This document shows, one piece after another, positions 15,863-25,600 of a stretch of 44,476 bases of DNA; within the stretch, counting starts at the first letter, position 1, and each line of letters starts with the position of its first letter. Source of the DNA: CAYRSS01 sp964426945 (lineage in GTDB: Bacteria > Planctomycetota > Phycisphaerae > UBA1845); assembly GCA_964426945.1 (NCBI GenBank), contig CAYRSS010000033.1:1-44476 (forward strand), written 5' to 3'. The notes beneath the pieces are model-generated. The model saw nothing but the letters and a program-made list of their open reading frames with translations, had not been told where the DNA came from and made no database searches. Made by a program: the position numbers and the translations under genes.

Positions 15863-17584
15863 ATGGACCTCCAGAATCGCGTCGACGTCGCCGCGGGACG
15901 TGTGCCGGCTGACATCGTGCTGACCGGCGGCCGGATCGTGAACGTATTCTCGGGGGAAGTGCACGAGGGCGACGTCGCCATCGCCGGTGACCGGATCGTC
16001 GGCATCGGCCGCTACCACGGCCGGGAAGAGGTCGCGCTCGCGGGGCGCTTCGTCTGTCCCGGCTTGATGGACGGTCATGTCCACATCGAGTCGTCGATGC
16101 TGAATGTCCCGCAGTATGCGCGAACCGTCGTACAGCGCGGGACCACGGCGGTCTTCGCCGATCCGCACGAGATCGCCAATGTCATGGGTGCCGAGGGTAT
16201 CCGCTACATGCTCTCGGCGAGCAAACACGCGCCGATCCACGTATTCATCACGCTCAGCTCCTGCGTTCCTGCCTCCCGGTTTGAGACGCCGGGCGCCGAA
16301 CTGACCGCCGAGGACATGCAGCCCCTTCTAGCCGATCCCTGGATCGTCGGCGTGGCGGAGATGATGAACTACCCGGGCGTACTCGCGGGAGATCCGGAAT
16401 GCCTCGCCAAGATCGCGATGGCAGGCCAACGACCTGTCGACGGCCACGCCCCTGGTCTGACGGGCGCTCCGCTGTGTGCCTACGCCGCCACGGGCATCGC
16501 CAGCGACCACGAGTGCACGACCCGCGAGGAAGCCGCAGAGAAGCTGCGCCTCGGCCTGCACATCATGATCCGGGAGGGCAGCCAGGCGCGAAACCTGGAC
16601 GCGCTGCTGCCGCTGGTGCGCCCGGAGACGCTGGATCGTTTCCTGTTCGTCACCGACGACAAGGACGTGGACGATCTGCTCGGCGAGGGGCACATCGATC
16701 ACATGCTGCGCAAGGCCGTGGCCTTCGGGATCAACCCGGTCCACGCCGTGCGGCTCGCCTCGCTGAACACGGCACGCTACTTCCGCCGGTACGATCTCGG
16801 GGCGGTGGCGCCCGGCTACCTGGCGTCACTGGCGATCTTCGATGATCTGCGCGATTTCAAAGTTTCCCGCGTCTATCACGCCGGTCGGCTCGTCGTGGCG
16901 GACGGCGAACTGGTGGAGTCCGGCCTGGTCGAACGACGGCCGCCCGTCCTGCGGAGCAGCATGAACATCCACGAGATTCAGCCGGGCGAGCTGGCGATTC
17001 GCGCGCACCGGGAGGGGCCTCAGCGAGTGCACGTGATCGAAGTCATGGAAGACCGGATCGATACGCGGCGCAGCGTGGAAAGCCTGCCTGCGATCGAGGG
17101 CGTCGTCTGCGCCGATCCAGCCCGCGACCTCGCGCGCATCGCGGTCATCGAGCGACACCAGGCCGGCGGCAACATCGGTCGCGGGTTCGTTCGCGGATTC
17201 GGGTTCAACGCCGGCGCGCTCGGCTCATCGGTCGGCCACGATTCGCACAACCTCGTGGTGGCCGGTCTGGAAGAAGCCGATCTGCGGGCCGCAGCGGACC
17301 ACCTCGCGCGGATCAGGGGCGGGTTCTGCGTCGTTCGCGAAGGTCAGGTGCTTGCCTACGTCCCGCTTCCCGTCGCGGGGCTGATGAGCGAGGCCGACGC
17401 GGTGACGCTCAGCCGCCAGCTCCGCCGTCTGCACGAGGCGGCTGCGTCGATCGCGCCGACCCTTCGCAGGCCGTTCATGGCCCTGTCGTTCCTGACGCTG
17501 TCGGTGATCGGTTCGCTGAAGGTTACGGACCAGGGTCTGGTGGATGTGGATCGCTTCGAACTGATCGAGCCGGTGTTGTGTTGA
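15863..17584 (+). CDS. ade: Adenine deaminase
   Basis: The 573-aa protein matches the Ade family of the amidohydrolase superfamily, which hydrolyses adenine to hypoxanthine and ammonia in purine salvage. Metal-binding signature GHVHIESSM is at residues 71-79, followed by FADPHEIANVMG (about 98-109), VDGHAPGL (about 192-199), SDHE (about 214-217) and TDDKDVDDLL near 264-273. The C-terminal part contains the family motif GFNAGALGSSVGHDSHN. Length is normal. The start is ATG 15863 with GGGGAG 9 bases upstream. It is transcribed divergently from the MATE leader unit and followed by a likely intrinsic terminator. An adenine deaminase next to an exporter hints at, but does not show, purine-related export. 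Confidence 0.95.
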   Translation: MDLQNRVDVAAGRVPADIVLTGGRIVNVFSGEVHEGDVAIAGDRIVGIGRYHGREEVALAGRFVCPGLMDGHVHIESSMLNVPQYARTVVQRGTTAVFADPHEIANVMGAEGIRYMLSASKHAPIHVFITLSSCVPASRFETPGAELTAEDMQPLLADPWIVGVAEMMNYPGVLAGDPECLAKIAMAGQRPVDGHAPGLTGAPLCAYAATGIASDHECTTREEAAEKLRLGLHIMIREGSQARNLDALLPLVRPETLDRFLFVTDDKDVDDLLGEGHIDHMLRKAVAFGINPVHAVRLASLNTARYFRRYDLGAVAPGYLASLAIFDDLRDFKVSRVYHAGRLVVADGELVESGLVERRPPVLRSSMNIHEIQPGELAIRAHREGPQRVHVIEVMEDRIDTRRSVESLPAIEGVVCADPARDLARIAVIERHQAGGNIGRGFVRGFGFNAGALGSSVGHDSHNLVVAGLEEADLRAAADHLARIRGGFCVVREGQVLAYVPLPVAGLMSEADAVTLSRQLRRLHEAAASIAPTLRRPFMALSFLTLSVIGSLKVTDQGLVDVDRFELIEPVLC

Positions 17585-17655
17585 CGCAGGCGGCGGCTGG
17601 CTGTCCGTTCAAAATTGGGTCTGGCTCCGGCGTCATCCCGCTTCCCTTGGCCGTG

Positions 17656-17687
17656 GGGGGCGATTCAGGCGGTGCCAGCCCCCTTTA
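17656..17687 (+). terminator. Candidate intrinsic terminator of ade
   Basis: GGGGGC (17656-17661) pairs with GCCCCC (17678-17683) around a 16-base loop, followed by TTTAT. It lies about 70 bases after the ade stop and just before the end of the convergent secreted-protein gene. Confidence 0.5.
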
Positions 17688-17698
17688 TCAACGGACTG

Positions 17699-19144
17699 CT
17701 AGGGGGCGTTGCGTGCGAAGTACCAGATCGGAATCTGCGCTCCCGCCGCCTGGTTTTCGCTGAGGGTGAAGTATCCGAGGCCGAGCGCATCCCAGGACAC
17801 GGCCTCCCCCTGCGGCTCGGTGGCGAGCGGAACGTCACACCGCGGACGCTGAAACGCGTGCCAAAGGGGCTCGCCGGGGCCGCGCGTCCACACCGACGCC
17901 TGGGGGTTGTATCCGCTGTATCGGCGAATGAGCACCTGGAAGCCGTCCGGCGAAACGCTCCCCCCGACCGGCCATCCCCAGCTCAGCGAGGCGACACGTT
18001 CAAGCACGGTCGTCCCCGTTGTGGATTGCGGATACGCCGCCCGGTAGACATGGCCAACCGAGGTTCGCTTCGTCACGATGTAGATGTCCCCGTTCCACGG
18101 ATCGACGAGGAGCGTTTCGGCGTCCTTGTGCGTGGGGGCGGTGGCTCCTGTCGGGTAGGTGAACCGGAGCACGTCGACCGCGGAAATCGTCTCGCTATGC
18201 GGCGGCCCGCCGATCGGGACGAGCGGTTCGAGGAACCGCTTGACGAAGATCGTGCTCCGGACGCTGTCGTTGTCGCCGATGTCCGCCAGGTAGAGGTAGT
18301 CGCGCCCCGGCAACGGCCCCGGCCCGATGGCCATATCCTCCGGATCGATCGCACCGGTTCCGACGGTGTAGGTGGCTGCGAGCGCCCCGGCGATGGTGAT
18401 CGCCATGATGCGATTGTCGCCGTAGTCGTCGTTGTGAATCCAGAGGATGCCGAAGTTGCGCCGGCTCGCCGCCATGCCCGAGACCTCGTCGGCAACGAAG
18501 CCGGGCAGCACGCCGAACTGCTCTCCCGGGAGGAAGGGCGGCGAGGCCAGTTCGCAGGGCGAGCGGACGCATTCGCCCACCTCTTCATCGCACAACAACT
18601 CGTCGCAGGGCGGTGTTCCGGAAACGCAGTGGCCGCTGTCGCAGCGTTCCGCCCCGTTACAGTAAAGGCCGTCGTCGCACTGGGCGTGGATGAGGCACTC
18701 CCCGTCAGTGCCCACGCACTGCCTGAAGACTTCCGCCATCACGGCGAAGTCAACTACGTCTACCGACCCGCTGCCGTCGAAATCGAACACCTGACAGCCC
18801 AACGGCAGCGGCGCAGCCGGCCCGGTCATGCACAACGGGAAAAAAATGTAGTCGAGCTCGTTGACCAGGCCGTCGAGGTTGAAATCACCGGGGCAGACGG
18901 AGCCTCGGCCGTCCCCTGGCTCATCGCCCGCGACCGACGCTCTGGCGGGCGCTGGGTCGGCCGGCGAATCCATCGGAAGCTCCGGCCCGTCGGCGCGCGC
19001 CGATGCGCCGCGAAAGCCTCCGGGTCCGAACGACCGCAGTGTCGGGGCAACGAGGAGAAGGACAAAGAGGGCAGTGCGGGAGATTCCGCGACGGGGGCGG
19101 TTAGCAGCCGGGACGGCGGATCGCAGCACATGCGGTACCGGCAT
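17699..19144 (-). CDS. Secreted protein: dockerin-like pair, Cys-rich module, beta-propeller-like domain
   Basis: With start ATG 19144 (AGGAAG 5 bases upstream) the product is 481 aa. It has a signal-type N-terminus (basic NRPRRGISR, then TALFVLLLVAPTL at about 24-36). Two EF-hand/dockerin-like calcium loops follow (DFNLDGLVNELD near 87 and DFDGSGSVDVVD near 121), then a Cys-rich module (CDDGLYCNGAERCDSGHC near 156-173). The C-terminal 280 residues contain LWIHNDDYGDNRIMAI and LYLADIGDND, resembling esterase- or lactonase-like beta-propeller blades. Exported and probably calcium-stabilised; no enzymatic function can be named. The dockerin-like and Cys-rich modules link it to the neighbouring secreted gene and the CotH proteins. 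The longer open frame to 19285 is rejected because its extension is not signal-like. Confidence 0.8.
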   Translation of the reverse strand: MPVPHVLRSAVPAANRPRRGISRTALFVLLLVAPTLRSFGPGGFRGASARADGPELPMDSPADPAPARASVAGDEPGDGRGSVCPGDFNLDGLVNELDYIFFPLCMTGPAAPLPLGCQVFDFDGSGSVDVVDFAVMAEVFRQCVGTDGECLIHAQCDDGLYCNGAERCDSGHCVSGTPPCDELLCDEEVGECVRSPCELASPPFLPGEQFGVLPGFVADEVSGMAASRRNFGILWIHNDDYGDNRIMAITIAGALAATYTVGTGAIDPEDMAIGPGPLPGRDYLYLADIGDNDSVRSTIFVKRFLEPLVPIGGPPHSETISAVDVLRFTYPTGATAPTHKDAETLLVDPWNGDIYIVTKRTSVGHVYRAAYPQSTTGTTVLERVASLSWGWPVGGSVSPDGFQVLIRRYSGYNPQASVWTRGPGEPLWHAFQRPRCDVPLATEPQGEAVSWDALGLGYFTLSENQAAGAQIPIWYFARNAP

Positions 19145-19444
19145 CGACGCTTCCTGCTCCCCACCGACAAGCCACGCGCGCAGATCACCCGGCCTCAGGC
19201 CGCCACCGGGTGCAGAAGGCCCGATCGAGTGGCGCGCGACAACCCCGGCAGCCGCTCGGTGCATCGCGCGGCGCCGCTTCCGCATGCGATTCAGGATGGG
19301 AAACCCGGGAGATCACGCCGGTCGCAGCGGCGCGGCAAGCGTCGCCCTATGGCCTGATCCCTGACTCAGCCCGGGTTGATTCCTCAGATTACGGCGAATC
19401 CCCTGCCATTTCAAGACAAAAGCCTGTGGAATAGGGTGTACGCC
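19145..19444. other. 300-base gap between two secreted-protein genes
   Basis: No gene is supported. On the minus strand TTGAAA (19414-19409) and TAATCT (19391-19386) are spaced by 17 bases and could drive the gene ending at 17699. The -10 box matches only half the consensus, so this is tentative. No terminator was seen after the upstream gene. Confidence 0.3.
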
Positions 19445-21763
19445 TCAGTTCCGGACGACTCGCCGCAGGGGGCTCCGCCCGCAGCTCAGGCACGAGAGAC
19501 AAGCCAGCATCGCCAGGCCGGCACCCGCACCGCACGGGGCGGGGCCCCGAGAACTCACCGGGCCGACGTCATCGTCCTCCTCGACGAGGGTGGTCGGATC
19601 CTCATCCACAACCGTGTTCGGCAGAGAGTCTTCGGGCACGACCGGTTCCCCGGGCGTGGCAGGAACTCCTCCGCCGGGCAAATCCGGGATGACCTCTCCG
19701 CCGCCGACCCCAGCGGGGCCGCTCGGCGCTTCACCGCACGCCGACTCGGCCGTTCCGCACCCGCACAGCCCGGCGACCTGCTTCGCCGGGTCGGTGGGGC
19801 ACTCGTCGGAACAGTCGGGCGATCCGTCGGCATCGCGGTCGGCGGTCAGAGGAGTCCAGAGGCAGGCGCCATCATCGCACGAGTCTGCGGTGCAGGGATC
19901 GCCGTCATCGCACTCGGATGCGGACAGGCACTCGAGGCAACGCCCGGCGGCCTCGCCGCATCGATCCGGAGCGCACGGGGGTTCGCCGGGCACGCAAGCC
20001 CCGGCCTCGCAGCGCTCTACTCCGTTGCAGAACAGCTCGTCGTCACAGTCCGCGTCCGCCGAGCAGCCCGCGGCCGGCGTGGCGGGCTGATCGTCCGGCT
20101 CGTCGTTGCCACCTCCGCCGCCGCCCCCACCCCCTCCTCCGCCTCCGCCGGTTGAGCAGGAGCCCTCCGCCACGCCGCACCCGCAAGTGCCCGGTGCGGT
20201 CTTTGCGGGATCGGCGGGGCACAAGTCATCGCAGTCGGTTGTGCCGTCGCTATCGGAGTCGGTCACGTCGGACGTGTTCACGCAGGCACCCCCGGTACAG
20301 GCGTCCGCGGTGCAGTCGTCGTTGTCGTCGCAGTCGTCGTCTGTCAGGCAATCACCGCAGGCCTGTGTCGCTTCGTGACACGTCTGTGCGCCGCATGGAC
20401 TTGCCCCCGCCGTGCAGGTGCCTCCCACGCAGGTCTCTTCGCCGTTGCAGAACGTGCCGTCGCTGCAGGAGTTGGTGTTGTCGGCGAAATACCAGCAGCC
20501 CACGACCGGGTGACACGCATCGTCCGTACAGGGGTTGCCATCGTCGCAGTTCAGCGCGGTGCCGCCGGCGCACACCCCCGCGACGCAGGTTTCCGCGCCG
20601 TTGCAGGCGTTGCCGTCATCGCAGTCCGAATCGTCGAGGCAGTCGACGCAGGCGTCGCTCGACTCGTCGCAAAGCTGCCCAGCGCAAGGGGCGGATCCGG
20701 AAGCGCATGCGCCGGAGTCGCACGACTCGGCGCCGTTGCAGAACTCGCCGTCGTCGCAGTCCGCGTCCTGCACACAATCCCAGGTGCACGGAAAATCCTG
20801 GAATTCGAAGAGCGAGTCGGCTCCGCCTCCGTCGATCACGAGGTAGAAATCGCGTACGCCGCCAACACAATCCTCGTTGGGCACCAGGGCGATGCCTTCC
20901 ATGTTTTCAGCCGTACTGGCGGGCGTCGTATAGGTCACGATCGAGTTGAAGCGCCGTTCCGCGCCGACCACGCTGGACGCAAGGCTCACCACTTCGACCG
21001 AATTATGCCCCCCGCCGTGCAGGACGTAGAGCAGCCCGTCGGAGCGGTCGAAGGCCAGGGCTGCGCTCTCGCCTGCGCCGGTACGGTACGCGCCGACGAA
21101 GTCGAAAGTCGAATCGGTCCGGTCGAGATCGAAGACGTAAACTCGGCCGCCATTCTGGTGGGCGACGAACATCAGGCCGCCCATGCCGTTCTGCGAGGTG
21201 TAGAGATCGCCGTTGGCATCCCGGAAGCCCGCGGCCGCCAGGAACGAATCGGGCACGAACGTGATGCCCTCGGCGCCGAGGCCGCCGTTGAGTGGCAGGA
21301 ACGGGCTCGTGTCCCAGTTGTTGCGCAGAACCGCCGTGCCGTACGCCGAGACGTCGTACTCCTTGATGCGCTCCTCGGCTTCGACGATCAGGTAGATCGT
21401 GTCTTCCGAGTAGTCTGCGAAGGTGAGGTCTTCGAGGTCGCCGAAGCCGGTCCACTCGCCGCGGTTGTCGCTCCGCTGATCGACGACGAATCCACCGGCG
21501 CCATCCTCGGCCAGCACCCAAAACTTCGAGCCTGCGCTTCCCGGGCCGTTGCGGCAGACCCATAGCGTCCGCGTGACGGGATTCCAGACAGCGCCGCTCA
21601 GGTCGACGTGAAAGTCGTTCGTTCCCGGACCTTCCACGCCGGTCAGGTTGGTGGCCTCGGCCAGCAGTTCGGCCGGCCAGGGCGCGGCCGCCGCCGGCGC
21701 AGCGAGGAACAGCGCGACCGGGAGGCACCAGGCCCCCGGGCGCCGGAGATCATGTCGGACCAT
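19445..21763 (-). CDS. Secreted propeller-like protein with Cys-rich, TSP3-like repeats and C-terminal anchor-like tail
   Basis: With start ATG 21763 (AGGAAG 1 base upstream) the protein is 772 aa. A signal peptide (CLPVALFLAAPAAAA, about 13-27) is followed by a 300-residue domain with repeated LWVC, IYLIVEAEERI and LYVLHGGG strands, tentatively a SdiA-regulated/YjiK-like beta-propeller. From residue 330 come Cys-rich CDDG/CNGAE modules and two thrombospondin type 3-like loops ending PGTCGCG and AGLCGCG. A run of 14 glycines (about 539-552) separates two such blocks. The C-terminus has PCGAG, a hydrophobic stretch (LAMLACLSCLSC) and RSPLRR, the layout of a sorting or anchoring signal. The long N-terminal extension of the open frame to 22546 looks non-coding. 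Confidence 0.8.
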   Translation of the reverse strand: MVRHDLRRPGAWCLPVALFLAAPAAAAPWPAELLAEATNLTGVEGPGTNDFHVDLSGAVWNPVTRTLWVCRNGPGSAGSKFWVLAEDGAGGFVVDQRSDNRGEWTGFGDLEDLTFADYSEDTIYLIVEAEERIKEYDVSAYGTAVLRNNWDTSPFLPLNGGLGAEGITFVPDSFLAAAGFRDANGDLYTSQNGMGGLMFVAHQNGGRVYVFDLDRTDSTFDFVGAYRTGAGESAALAFDRSDGLLYVLHGGGHNSVEVVSLASSVVGAERRFNSIVTYTTPASTAENMEGIALVPNEDCVGGVRDFYLVIDGGGADSLFEFQDFPCTWDCVQDADCDDGEFCNGAESCDSGACASGSAPCAGQLCDESSDACVDCLDDSDCDDGNACNGAETCVAGVCAGGTALNCDDGNPCTDDACHPVVGCWYFADNTNSCSDGTFCNGEETCVGGTCTAGASPCGAQTCHEATQACGDCLTDDDCDDNDDCTADACTGGACVNTSDVTDSDSDGTTDCDDLCPADPAKTAPGTCGCGVAEGSCSTGGGGGGGGGGGGGGNDEPDDQPATPAAGCSADADCDDELFCNGVERCEAGACVPGEPPCAPDRCGEAAGRCLECLSASECDDGDPCTADSCDDGACLWTPLTADRDADGSPDCSDECPTDPAKQVAGLCGCGTAESACGEAPSGPAGVGGGEVIPDLPGGGVPATPGEPVVPEDSLPNTVVDEDPTTLVEEDDDVGPVSSRGPAPCGAGAGLAMLACLSCLSCGRSPLRRVVRN

Positions 21764-22623
21764 GCTTCCTACCCCTCGGCGGCGGCCACCCGATGGTTCG
21801 CGGGTGTTCGGGGCCAGGCCCGGAGGCCGCCGCTTGTTAAGGAGGTACGATATGCCGCGCGGCCGGCGGGACTTTTGAGGCGATTCCCCCGGGCGCGAGC
21901 GTCCCGCCGGCTTCGGACGAGCCGGTGGCTCCGTGGAATGGCTTGAAAATGCAAGAAGTACGGTGACGCTTTTATTAAGGGCCTCCGTCGGCCAATTCCT
22001 GCACGGCTTTTCCGAAAGCGGACATAATCGGGCCGGATTTGGGGGTATTGCGCGTGTGGCGCCCGCGCGGGCTTCGCTTAGTGATGAGAAAGCGCGATCG
22101 GGGGCTACGCCGGAAGGCGAGGGAGCTGCCGCATGCGCAGTGTCGACGGGGCGAACCGCGCTACGCGAACGGGCGATGGATTCAGGTTGAAGTCGTAGCG
22201 CATCCGCCGGATTGTCCGATCGCCTGGGATCGCTGCATCGGTAGCACCGCCGGTTGATTGAGCGCGAAGCTGTCATCGAGTTCGCGTTGCGATGGTGCAG
22301 CAGCGGGGTGGTCCAGCTATGATGGGTATGACACGCAGGCAGGCGTTGGTGCGGATGGAGCGCCGAAATCCCAAGGTTTGCGCTCGTCGCTGAGCACGAG
22401 TTAAGATCGGGTACCCGCCCGTTCGACGCGGATCCGCGATTCGCGGTGTGGGGTCGCCGCGTTTGTTCCGGGCCGTTCGACGACCGACATGCAGGCGACG
22501 GGTAGGTCAGTGCCCGCCTTTGCTTCGATAGGCTCGCAGCCGCCATCTCCCCGCGTGGCTCGTTTGTGCTGCGCCGGCCCTTTGGCCGGTGCGCCGGGAA
22601 TGTTTTGCACGGGGGTCGCTCCG
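21764..22623. other. 860-base divergent intergenic region, no clear gene
   Basis: It separates the minus-strand propeller protein from the plus-strand CotH gene. Seen: an inverted repeat GCGGCGGCC/GGCCGCCGC around 21779-21832; a perfect Shine-Dalgarno AAGGAGGT (21839-21846) five bases before an eight-codon plus-strand ORF (21852-21878); and a GC hairpin with a CTTT loop at about 22571-22594, just before the CotH start. TATGAT at 22318-22323 could be a -10 box but lacks a good -35. The open frames here have no recognisable products. Confidence 0.4.
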
Positions 22624-25600
22624 ATGTACACGTCTTCGCGTTCTCCTCTCGCCTCCCGCACGGCCTCGCCGATCCGTCGCAACTCGCGGGTACTCTGCCG
22701 AGCCCGGCTCCATGCGGGGCGCGGCCTGCGCTTCCTCGCGGGCATCGGTTGCCTCGTATTCGCGTCGACGGCCCAAGCCCAGGTGCGGATCACGGAGTAC
22801 ATGTACTCGGGGCCTGATGGTGAGTTTGTCGAACTCACGAACGTCGGCGGCTCGCCCGTCGACATGACGGGGTGGAGCTACGACGACAACTCGGATACGC
22901 CGGGCTCGTTCTCGCTGAGCGAGTTCGGGACCGTGGCTCCGGGCGAGTCTGTCATCATCACCGAGAGCGACGCCGAAACGTTCCGAACCGCGTGGGGCTT
23001 GGCGGGTTCCGTGGGGATTCTCGGCGGATCCGGCGGAGTCGCGGCCATCGGTCGCAACGACGCGATCAACCTCTGGGATTCGTCGAACACCCTGGTCGAT
23101 CGCTTGCAGTACGGCGACCAGGATTTCCCCGGGACCATCCGAACTCAGGACGTCAGCGGATGGGTCTGCACGCAGGGCCTGGGCGACAACGATGCCTTCA
23201 AGTGGACGCTTGCGGCCGCCGCCGACGCGCAGGGGTCGTTCACTTCCACGGGCGGCGCGGTCGGCAGCCCCGGCACGCATGTGCTCATTGACTGCCCGAG
23301 CGGCGCCTGCTGCGACGACGGGGTCTGCACGGATGCCGTCTTCGGGCATGATTGCACGGCCGGCGGCGGCACCTATGTGGGCGACGGCACCGACTGCGTC
23401 GGCCAGCCCTGCCCCGATGCTCCGCTGATTCTCTCGGTCTCGCCTCCGGCACTGATGGCCGTCGCGTCGCTGCCGACGGTGACGATCACCTTCGATGACG
23501 CCGTAGCCGGAGTGGCTGCGGCCGACCTGACGGTGAACGGCTCGCCGGCGACGGCGGTGACCGGCAGCGGGGCGGGGCCCTATGAGTTCTCGGGATACGC
23601 GGCGCCCAGCGCAGGCTCCGTCGGCATTTCGCTTGGCGCAGGGGCGATCGTCTCGGATCCGGGCAGCGTGCCCTTCGTCGGCGCGAGCTGGACCGTGGCC
23701 GTTGGAACAGTCATTGTCATCAACGAGCTCAACTACCACCCGCACGACACGCTGGATCCGGATCAGTTCTCCGAGTTTCTCGAGCTCTACAACGCTGGCA
23801 GCACGATGGTCGATCTGAGCGGCTGGACGACGACGGGCGTCGTCAGCACGATCCCCGCGAGCACGGAACTGGCGCCGGGCGCGTACCTCGTGCTCGCCAT
23901 CAATCCCGCCGAGCTGGAGACGCGGACCGGCTACGCCGGTGCCATCGCGTGGACATCCGGCAACCTGAGCAACGGTGGCGAGACGGTGACGCTGACCGAC
24001 GCGGTCGGAAACCTGATCGACAGCGTCAGCTACAGCGACGGCGGCCAGTGGCCCGGAGCGCCTGACGGCGACGGCCCCTCCCTTGAGCTGATCAACCCCG
24101 GATTGCCCAACGAACTCCCGGCGGCGTGGCAAGCCTCCGTCGCGGACTACGGGACTCCCGGCCAGGTGAACAGTGTCTACGTGGCGGCTCCGGCGCCGCT
24201 GCTTCAGGACCCGATGCACACGCCGTCGATCCCTGCGCCGGGATCACCGGTTACGATCACCGTGTCGGCCACCGATGACGGGCCCACGCCGCCCACGGTC
24301 ACCCTGCATTATCGCGTGGACGCGCATCCTGCCGGGTCCTATGCCTCGGCACTGATGTACGATGATGGCGCGCATGGCGACGGCGGCGCGGGTGATGGTC
24401 GCTTCGGCGTCGAGCTCCCCGGCCTCGCCGACGGGGAGCAGTACGACTTCTACATCACCGCCGATGACGGTACGGCGATCTCGACTGTGCCCGCCAACCA
24501 TCCCTCGGCCAACCCGGCGTGCAGCGCCGTCGGGTGTCTTGAAGATCCGGGCTGCACGCAGTGCCAGACCATGCTGTGCAAGTTTTCGAGCGAGACGCTC
24601 CCGACCGACTTCCCGGTCATGCACATTCTCGTGCCGCTGAGCACGAAGGTCTACCAGGAAAGTCTGACCTGCAATATCTCGTCGAACGTTTTTGACCCGT
24701 GCAAGACGGAGTTCGACGCCACCTTCATTGATCACCAGGGCGCAGTCTATTACAACGTCCTCGAACGGTACCGCGGGCAGAGCAGCATCTCGCTCCTGCC
24801 GCGCTCCTACGCGGTTGACTTCGCCTCGGACAACCCGATGCCGTCCCCGGTTGGATTCCCGGTCACACGCCTGATCCTGAACTCCAATCACGCAGTTCGG
24901 CAGAAGATCGGTTTCGACGTGTTCGGCAGCGTTGGCCTCGCCACTTCGCGCTGCGAGTTTGTCCGGCTGCGCTACACCGGCATTAATTACGACAACACGC
25001 ACATCGGAAGCAACGGGTTCATCGGTCTCTACGCATGCATCGAGCGAGTCGATGATGATTTTCTCGAGTCACAGAACGGCGCCGTTCTTCCGGATCGCGG
25101 CCTCAGCGACCAGGGGAACCTCTATCGCGGCGAGAACTCGGCCAACTTTGACTGGCGAGGAACATTGCCTGACCCGTACCGCACGAATTTCTGGGGCCGT
25201 AATGGTTACTCGAAGGAGAACAACGAGCAGCTGGACGACTGGACCGACCTGATTACGCTGCTCGACGCGATGAACAACTCGTCGCCGGAGACCTACGGCG
25301 CTGCCGTCGCGGGCGTGATGAACGAGGACGCGTGCCTGCGCTACTTTGCGATGCACATGATCCTTGGCAACAAGGAGGGCGGCATCTACCGTGAGACGGG
25401 TGATGACTACTTCCTGTACATGAACCCGCCCGGCCATCCTGACGGCTACGACGCCCGGTTCATCACCTGGGATACGGATTCGATCCTGCTGAACTCGAAC
25501 ACGGAGACGATCTGGCGGACAGGCAACACTTCCGAGACGATCGCGACGATCCGTGACTTCCTCCGCAGTAATGAGTTCGCTCCGATCTTCGTCAAGGACA

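Noticed and set aside
17610..17632. AAAATTGGGTCTGGCTCCGG as a remnant of a REP-associated transposon
   Set aside because: It looks like a motif sometimes seen near such elements, but there is no second copy or transposase in the window to support it.
19918..20949. 343-codon Arg-rich plus-strand open frame
   Set aside because: Antisense to the Cys-rich part of the propeller protein; composition is an artefact of the repeated Cys/Asp codons.
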